A program made the position numbers and the translations under genes. A stretch of DNA of 64,000 nucleotides from Haliotis asinina. Taxonomy: Eukaryota > Mollusca > Gastropoda > Lepetellida > Haliotidae. Shown here piece by piece: positions 58,901 to 64,000 of this stretch. The notes under the pieces are model-generated. The model made no database searches. It was not told the DNA's origin and saw only the letters and a program-made list of their open reading frames with translations. The stretch lies in assembly GCF_037392515.1 (NCBI RefSeq), contig NC_090291.1:27948001-28012000 (forward strand), in the 5' to 3' direction. Positions within the stretch are counted from its first letter, which is position 1; each line of letters starts with the position of its first letter.

Positions 58901-61900
58901 CTTTCCAGCACATCTAGTTATCTATGAGTCCATCAGTGTTGAGGATATGACTGTGATGCCTGCTGTAGCAGTATCGATGTTGATGATACCTTTTAGATAT
59001 GCAAGTGAAGATCTGGGTTAGAACTGATCCTCAGTAACCCATGCTTGATGTAAGAGGCGAATAGCGGGATCAGGTGGCCCTGTGAAGATCTGGGTTAGAA
59101 CTGATCTTCAGTAACCCATGTTTGTTGTAAGAGGCGAATAGCGGGATCAGGTGGCCCTGTGAAGATCTGGGTTAGAACTGATCTTCAGTAACCCATGCTT
59201 GTTGTAAGAGGCAAATAACGGGATCAAGTGGTCAAACCCACTGATTTTGTTGATACATGTCAAAGTATCCATGTTGTGTAAATCGATGTTCATGTGGTTG
59301 ATGACTGGATTGTCTGGTTGAGGCTTGATTATTTACAGACCTCCACCACATAGCTGGAAATATTGTGGTCAGCATTAGACAACTAACAAACAAACCAATG
59401 TGATGACTGATCTGGACATGTCAGCGTTGTGTTTCCAGGGGGAGGCCTGTGTTGACTACATAATTGACCTGCTTCAGCCAGAGAGTGACTGCATGGACAT
59501 ATTAGTTGCAGGGACATATGGGTGAGTTCCTGTCTGTAACACTATAGTTGACACACTTCAGCCAGAGTGACAACATGGACATATTAGTTGCAGGGACATA
59601 TGGGTGAGTTCCTGTCTATGAGACTATAGTTGACACACTTCAGCCAGAGTGACAACATGGACATATTAGTTGCAGGGACATATGGGTGAGTTCCTGTCTG
59701 TAATACTATAGTTGACACACTTCAGCCAGAGTGACAACATGGACATATTAGTTGCAGGGACATATGGGTGAGTTCCTGTCTATGAGACTATAGTTGACAC
59801 ACTTCAGCCAGAGTGACAACATGGACATATTAGTTGCAGGGACATATGGGTGAGTTCCTGTCTGTAATACTATAGTTGACACACTTCAGCCAGAGTGACA
59901 ACATGGACATATTAGTTGCAGGGACATATGGGTGAGTTCCTGTCTATGAGACTATAGTTGACACACTTCAGCCAGAGTGACAACATGGACATATTAGTTG
60001 CAGGGACATATGGGTGAGTTTCTGTCCCTATCACAGGTTCCTATCACTTGGTTGTGACCAGTGATTAGCATAAGTTCAGATACTAGTAGTAGGTGACCCA
60101 TTGATAGCACTTGTACTGTAACAATTTGCTTGTTTCCATGTCTTGTGTATATCTTTTATTTCGTGACTGAGCCAACTTCAGACGTGTCATGCAGTTCAAA
60201 AGAGGAAACACGAATACAAGTTCTTAGAAATGTAATGAATGTGTCTGCCATTAATAGAGCGTTTATCATCAGACATCTTGTCAGAGACATTTATGACAGC
60301 AATCTTTGCATTAAAGCTGATGTGTGATTGCTTGTAGAGGTGATGTAAGGATTTTGGAGGTTGAAGAGGATGATGTGAAGGTGGTTCACACCCTTGGCAG
60401 CGGTGGACACACAGACCGAGTACGCTGCTGTGACTGGGATGCTCAGGTAAGCCATAACTATTGTCTCTGACTAGCACTCAATAGCTCTTTGGATGTTACT
60501 GACATTTGGACTTGTCGCCTATGTTTAACTCTCCCTCTGATAGGATTGCTATTTTAGCTTAAACTGATAGACCAGGAGCTGTGCAGCAGGCTTTGTTTTT
60601 GATTGGTCTGACTTGCATAGGACTGACTCTCAGAGCATCATCTTAGAATCCTAGATGAGAACATGACCAGTTGTGAGATGTGAACATGACCAGCTAGTAG
60701 ATATAAATGTGACTGGATCCTAGATGTGAACATGACCAGCTAGTAGTTATAAATGTGACTGGATCTTAGATGTGAACGTGACCAGCTAGTAGATATAAAT
60801 GTCACTGGACCCTAGATGTGAACATGACCAGTTGTGAGATGTGAACATGACCAGCTAGTAGATATAAATGTGACTGGATCCTAGATGTGAACATGACCAG
60901 CTAGTAGTTATAAATGTGACTGGATCCTAGATGTGAACATGACCAGCTAGTAGATATAAATGTGACTGGATCTTAGATGTGAACATGACCAGCTAGTAGA
61001 TATAAATGTGACTGGATCCTAGATGTGAACATGACCAGCTAGTAGATATAAATGTGACTGGATCTTAGATGTGAACAATACCAGCTAGTAGATATAAATG
61101 TGACTGGATCCTAGATGTGAACATGATCAGTTGTGAGATGTGAACATGACAATCTCTTACATATGAACATCACTGGCTCTTAGACACGAATATGACTGGG
61201 TCCTAGATTCGAACATGATCAGCTCTTATATGTGAACCAGATTAGTTTTTGAGCGTATGACCAGTTCTGAGATATGAACATGGCCAGGTCTTATGTGTGA
61301 ACCATATTAGTTCTTGTGCGTATGACCAGTTGTGAGATATGAACATGGCCAGGTCTTATGTGTGAACCAGATTAGCTCATGTGTGTATGACCAGTTCTTA
61401 GATATGACCATGGCCAGGTCTAATGTTTGAACCAGATTAGCTCTTGTGCATATGACCAGTTCTGAGCTATGAACATGGCCAGGTCTTAGAAGTGAATTTG
61501 GCAGGCTCTTAGATGTGAATGTTACCTCCTTCCTACAGCTGTAGGTCTATAATACTAGTCACCTCCCATTAGTGTGTCTTCATGGAGTGTTTCTCCTCCC
61601 CAGAATACAACCCTAGTGACAGGAGGGGAAGACTCTCTGCTGTGTCTGTGGTCAACTCAAGTCAAACCATCAGCAAAAGTCATATCGAAGGTAAGTGCAT
61701 GGATATTCCAGTCTCAAACTGGTTTGGGGGAAAGAACAGCCCCCATCTTCTGACAAGTTATCTTAGATGCTATTGTCAGAAAATATAGAGATTTAATAGT
61801 TATACGTAATCAGCGCTTTTTTTGACATGCTAGTTTGTGATTTTTGTCAGTGTACTCCATCAGTTGGGGTTGTTGCTTTTGATATCAATCCCTGGTTTGT

Positions 61901-62173
61901 TTGATCCAAAATATGGGTACACAAGTGATCTAGATATAACTGCAGTGCTACTGATGAAAAAGTGACCCAAAGTGATGAAGTTTAGAGTTATTTCCCTTTG
62001 CCCATATCTCTTTGTTCATGATCTCATTTTGAAGTAAATGTATTTGAGGTTAACTGTTTTCAGGTTTGTGAAATTATATCTGTGTTCTTTACATTTGTAT
62101 GATTGCATCTATTTTGTTGTGTTTCTAGAGCAAAGTCAAGTTAAAAAGAAAAGGACGATCACAGCCATATTAG
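49987..62173 (+). CDS. WDR89: WD repeat-containing protein 89
   Basis: WD40 beta-propeller scaffold protein; the molecular role of WDR89 is poorly known. Thirteen coding exons: 49987-50141, 52029-52114, 52671-52755, 53473-53522, 54364-54472, 55828-55891, 56036-56167, 57539-57625, 57807-57851, 59439-59521, 60338-60446, 61604-61690, 62129-62173. All have GT-AG borders and phases that agree, giving 378 residues (human about 387). WD-type blade ends are visible in order: YNIRIYS, LRCWDLR, ILFWDRR, VCVFDVS, FHVWDTA and LCLWSTQ; VRCCDWDAQ marks the last blade's start. The family blocks LLCAGTEEDGG, VKFHPSDKDQL and LVTGGEDSLLCLW align with the human protein as I remember it. A basic tail ends KLKRKGRSQPY. 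Introns 2 to 10 carry SINEs, and exon 10 seeds a minisatellite. Confidence 0.94.
52259..52440 (+). mobile_element. SINE family A copy in WDR89 intron 2
   Basis: GTGGAGTAGCCCAGTGGTTA, AAGCATTTGCTCATTACGCC, AAGCCCATTTCTGGTGTCCC, CTAAAAGCGGCATAAAG and an ACTCACTCACTCAC tail. Confidence 0.92.
54570..54768 (+). mobile_element. SINE family A copy (diverged)
   Basis: CGTGCTGAAGACCAGGTTTC, TGTATGAAGCCCATTTGTGG, TTGCTGGAATGTTGCTAAAA and a long ACTC tail. Lies in WDR89 intron 5, directly before a family B copy. Confidence 0.85.
54775..55055 (+). mobile_element. SINE family B copy
   Basis: Nearly full: CATGAAGATCCGGGGTACTA, CAGCAACCCTTGCTTGCC, GGTTGACACATGTCATCTG, TGTTGATCACTGGATTGTCT, GGCTGGAATATTGCTGAGTG and an ACTCACTCACTCAC tail. 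Confidence 0.9.
55270..55492 (+). mobile_element. SINE family B copy
   Basis: CTTCAGCAACCCATGCCTGT, TTATGCACGTCATCGTATCC, CCACCATATTGCTGGAATAT and TGCTGAGTGCAGTATAAAT. Lies in WDR89 intron 5. Confidence 0.88.
56350..56815 (+). mobile_element. SINE family A copy split by a family B insertion
   Basis: The head TTGGGTAGCTTAGTGGTTAA stops at 56385. It resumes at 56648 with TTAGTGGTTAAAGCATTTGC and goes on to TGTGAAGTCTATTTCTGGTG and CATGATATTACTGAAG. The piece between is a separate reverse-strand family B element. Confidence 0.9.
56386..56647 (-). mobile_element. SINE family B, full-length young copy with 13-bp TSD
   Basis: Runs from TGAGTGAGTGAGTTTTAG to GGGACCTTCACGGG on the plus strand. It is flanked on both sides by TTAGTGGTTAAAG (56373-56385 and 56648-56660). 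This gives exact element ends of about 262 bp, and the intact repeats suggest a recent insertion. Confidence 0.95.
57092..57200 (+). mobile_element. SINE family A, 3' part
   Basis: GGTACAATGTGTGAAGCCCT, GAATATTGCTAAAAGCGGCA and an ACTCACTCACTCACTCAC tail, in WDR89 intron 7. Confidence 0.88.
58301..58433. repeat. Inverted repeat of about 55-nt arms in WDR89 intron 9
   Basis: ACTAAACTCGCTTCTGTGTC, then ATACCATTTTTATTAAACGA (58301-58340) pairs with the stretch ending TTTCACGGAAGCGAGTTTAC (58381-58433), with few mismatches. The loop is about 24 nt. The region to about 58745 is open in one frame but has no family match; it may be the body of a foldback element. Confidence 0.88.
59005..59235 (+). 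repeat. 77-bp tandem triplication of a SINE B head
   Basis: GTGAAGATCTGGGTTAGAAC starts at 59005, 59082 and 59159. The first two copies end ATCAGGTGGCCCT and the third runs on into the rest of the SINE. One element has a locally amplified 5' part. Confidence 0.93.
59159..59395 (+). mobile_element. SINE family B copy (body)
   Basis: Continues from the third head: GTTGATACATGTCAAAGTAT, GATGACTGGATTGTCTGGTT and TATTTACAGACCTCCACC. The tail is decayed. Lies in WDR89 intron 9. Confidence 0.88.
59475..60022. repeat. 82-bp minisatellite copying the 3' end and donor of WDR89 exon 10
   Basis: The junction sequence GGACATATGGGTGAGTTCC begins in exon 10 and recurs with GGTGAG at 59521, 59603, 59685, 59767, 59849, 59931 and 60013, always 82 bp apart. 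The first is the genuine donor. The other six form intronic copies in which two bases are lost (GAGAGTGACTGC against GAGTGACAAC) and the original frame is closed. Units alternate between TGTCTGTAAYACTATAG and TGTCTATGAGACTATAG, a 164-bp higher-order unit. Confidence 0.97.
60650..61160. repeat. 46-bp minisatellite in WDR89 intron 11
   Basis: TGTGAACATGACCAGCTAGT recurs about every 46 bp, with units of the form AGATATAAATGTGACTGGAT. A looser related field with ATATGAACATGGCCAGGTCT continues to about 61530. The unit shares TGTGACTGG with the 3' end of exon 11. Confidence 0.93.
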
Positions 62174-62454
62174 CAATTATCAAACACAAGACATTTGGTC
62201 AGAAAAAGGAATAAGTCGCAGTATTTCAGTTGGTTTCGCTCAACATTGTTGATTTATGACTAACATTCTTAAAGATCCCAATAACACAAGTGTTAAAATA
62301 CAGAAGTTGATGATCCATAAAGTAGGATCATCTCCATCCCAACAAATTATTGTAATGCTGGGCATGTGGGCACATAACTGCTCTTTGTATTAAACAGATG
62401 GTGTCCTGTGCTTACACTGAGCAATGTATTCCCATTGATGATTCTTGGTAATAG
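62174..62454. other. 3' UTR side of WDR89
   Basis: No poly(A) signal stands out close to the stop. An AATAAA at 63001-63006 is a distant candidate. Confidence 0.3.
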
Positions 62455-62650
62455 TGTAGCTCCCCATCAACCTGTGCTTGGGAGACTTGTCATGCTTTGG
62501 TGACTCAGTGAATGCATGTCATCATATCCCAATTGAAAGGATCAGTGGTCATTATGTTGATCACTGGATTGTCTGGTTTTAACTCAGTCATTTACACACC
62601 GCAACCATATAGCTGAAATATTGCTGAGTGTGACTAAACAATGAACAACC
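62455..62650 (+). mobile_element. SINE family B copy (diverged)
   Basis: TGCATGTCATCATATCCCAA, TGTTGATCACTGGATTGTCT and GCTGAAATATTGCTGAGTGT. Head and tail are eroded. Confidence 0.75.
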
Positions 62651-62654
62651 GAAA

Positions 62655-63611
62655 GGATGCCTGTCATTGTTACCAATGGTCAAACAAGAAATAAGGATGA
62701 AATATTTATCGTTAGTTTGCCTTTTCTGACCTGATTATTTTCACTGGAATATTGTGAAGTTTAAACAGGATGTGAGCAAATTTTAAGCCTTCTCAATATC
62801 TGGTCATCTTGCATTGTGTGACACTGGATGATGAACTATATATCGTGATAACCATCTTACCCTGTCAGTGCAGGGGTTCAATTTTCTATTTTAAAATTCA
62901 CTTACCACAGGGCAGATGATTTTAAGAAAGTCACTTGCCCTGACTAATTTTCCACTTGCCCTGATTTTGTCACATAATCATGATGTTGTAATTATGAAAG
63001 AATAAATCAACATGGTATTTGATATTAATGTTGAGTGGACTATTTTGCAAAGTGATAAATAGCAAAGAAAGATAGCTCTTCTTTATTATCATTGTCAAAT
63101 TTAATAGCTACATTTTGAGCAGATATGAAAAGTTTCAGTTTGAAACCATAAGTAGAAATGATCTTGCAGCCCACAGACAAGTCAGATACCATTATTTGAT
63201 TGCCAGAAGTGAAAACTGCCCAATGCGCCCCGCGAACCTCTGCAGGTTCACCATCTGTATCCCTGAGGGTTGTTATTGTTGTTATGAACTATGGGTATAT
63301 GTACCTTTCCAAGATTTACCAACAGTCTTGACTTGATATTTCTATGAAAATAAGCCAAGCTAAGTTTACAGTTATTTTCTGTATTCTTGTATAAATGTAA
63401 CATGACACAATTTATGCTTTTTCGGTTTCTGTGTTGTTTGTAGAGTGTTCCATAATTCACAGGGAGAGGACTCAGTGGCCAAATATTTGATGCCTCCGTT
63501 TCCACTCTGTTCCTTTATTGGTTCAATAATAATAAAAAAGACACATGATTAGGTCACTGTAAGATAAGTCAATTACTACACTTTGTGAAATATGTCGCAG
63601 AAGTTCACCTT

Positions 63612-63652
<41 letters not shown>

Positions 63653-63876
63653 TGGCAAAACTTTACCCTGAAAGTGCCCAATAATAACATGACTAAAAGG
63701 AGAGAATAATCGAAAGAATAAAATAATATATTTACACTAAAATACACCTGCTACATAAACATTAATGGAGGGATCATGAGACCATAAGAAGTCGGGAAAA
63801 GTTTAGTTGAAAAGTCAGTCACAATGACATCATGAGTCCACAAGCGGGACAGGGGTCAAACGACCTTGCCACAAGC
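62655..63876. other. Intergenic DNA at right end
   Basis: Contains a (GT)n(GA)n microsatellite at about 63612-63652. A 73-codon frame at 63115 has no recognisable family. Confidence 0.45.
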
Positions 63877-64000
63877 TTAATAACAGATATGTCCACCATC
63901 AGCATTGAGAACAGCAGTGCAGCGACGAAGCATAGAGCCTATGAACGTGCAAGGAAGGCTTGTGGGATGTCACGCCAGATTCTCTCAAGTGCTGTTGCAA
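63877..64000 (-). pseudogene. mariner/Tc1 transposase C-terminal end (cut by window edge)
   Basis: The minus strand reads ALERIWRDIPQAFLAR, then after a one-base shift FIGSMLRRCTAVLNADGGHI and a stop at 63877-63879. This is the usual end of Tc1-type transposases (W-x2-IP ... SMxRRC ... GGHxxY). The frameshift shows a damaged copy. The rest lies to the right of the window. Confidence 0.85.

Noticed and set aside
59521-60020. Tandem exons of WDR89 usable as alternative exons
   Set aside because: The repeated pieces have lost two bases, their frame is closed, and TATAG lacks a pyrimidine tract, so they are decoy donors at most.

Overview
The window looks like nuclear DNA of a marine gastropod, most likely an abalone (Haliotis). 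Genes are split by many short introns with GT-AG borders. The spaces between are filled with two short tRNA-related repeat families whose shared tail (TGGAATATTGCTGAGTGCGG / AAAAGCGGCGTAAAACTAAA followed by repeated ACTC) I associate with Haliotis. This assignment rests on recognition, not on a search.

Layout. (1) 203-6519, minus strand: nine exons of a two-domain phosphoethanolamine N-methyltransferase whose last exons lie beyond the left edge. (2) 6.5-21.7 kb: a gene-poor stretch with a piggyBac-like MITE, an intact Tc1-type transposon (8172-9791), a LINE relic, a decayed Tc1 relic, a long hairpin and three minisatellites. (3) 21.7-44.2 kb, minus strand: three tandem copies (A, B, C) of a three-exon gene for a small secreted protein, each with signal peptide, acidic propeptide, dibasic sites and an Arg-rich, cysteine-free mature part. 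B and C are intact (202 aa each). A looks broken, and its second intron has swollen from 0.16-0.34 kb to 6.35 kb through two large minisatellites and a Tc1 insertion. (4) 44.2-49.98 kb: no gene I can support. (5) 49987-62173, plus strand: all 13 coding exons of WDR89, a 378-residue WD-repeat protein. (6) Right edge: the end of another mariner/Tc1 transposase.

The most unusual signal is a recurring one. In three unrelated genes a tandem repeat contains or abuts a splice junction. The 57-bp array of copy A carries about 34 copies of a donor-like site matching the exon 2 donor. WDR89 exon 10 has its 3' end and donor repeated seven times at exactly 82 bp. Intron 5 of the methyltransferase is made almost wholly of 42-bp units, each with a GTGAGC donor-like core, and its intron 3 carries about 30-bp repeats whose last member forms the true acceptor. 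Together they suggest that splice-junction DNA is a preferred seed for minisatellite growth in this genome.

No operons, CRISPR arrays, rRNA genes, functional tRNA genes or retroviral elements were recognised. Gene models come from reading exon borders by eye, so UTRs and transcription starts are mostly undetermined.
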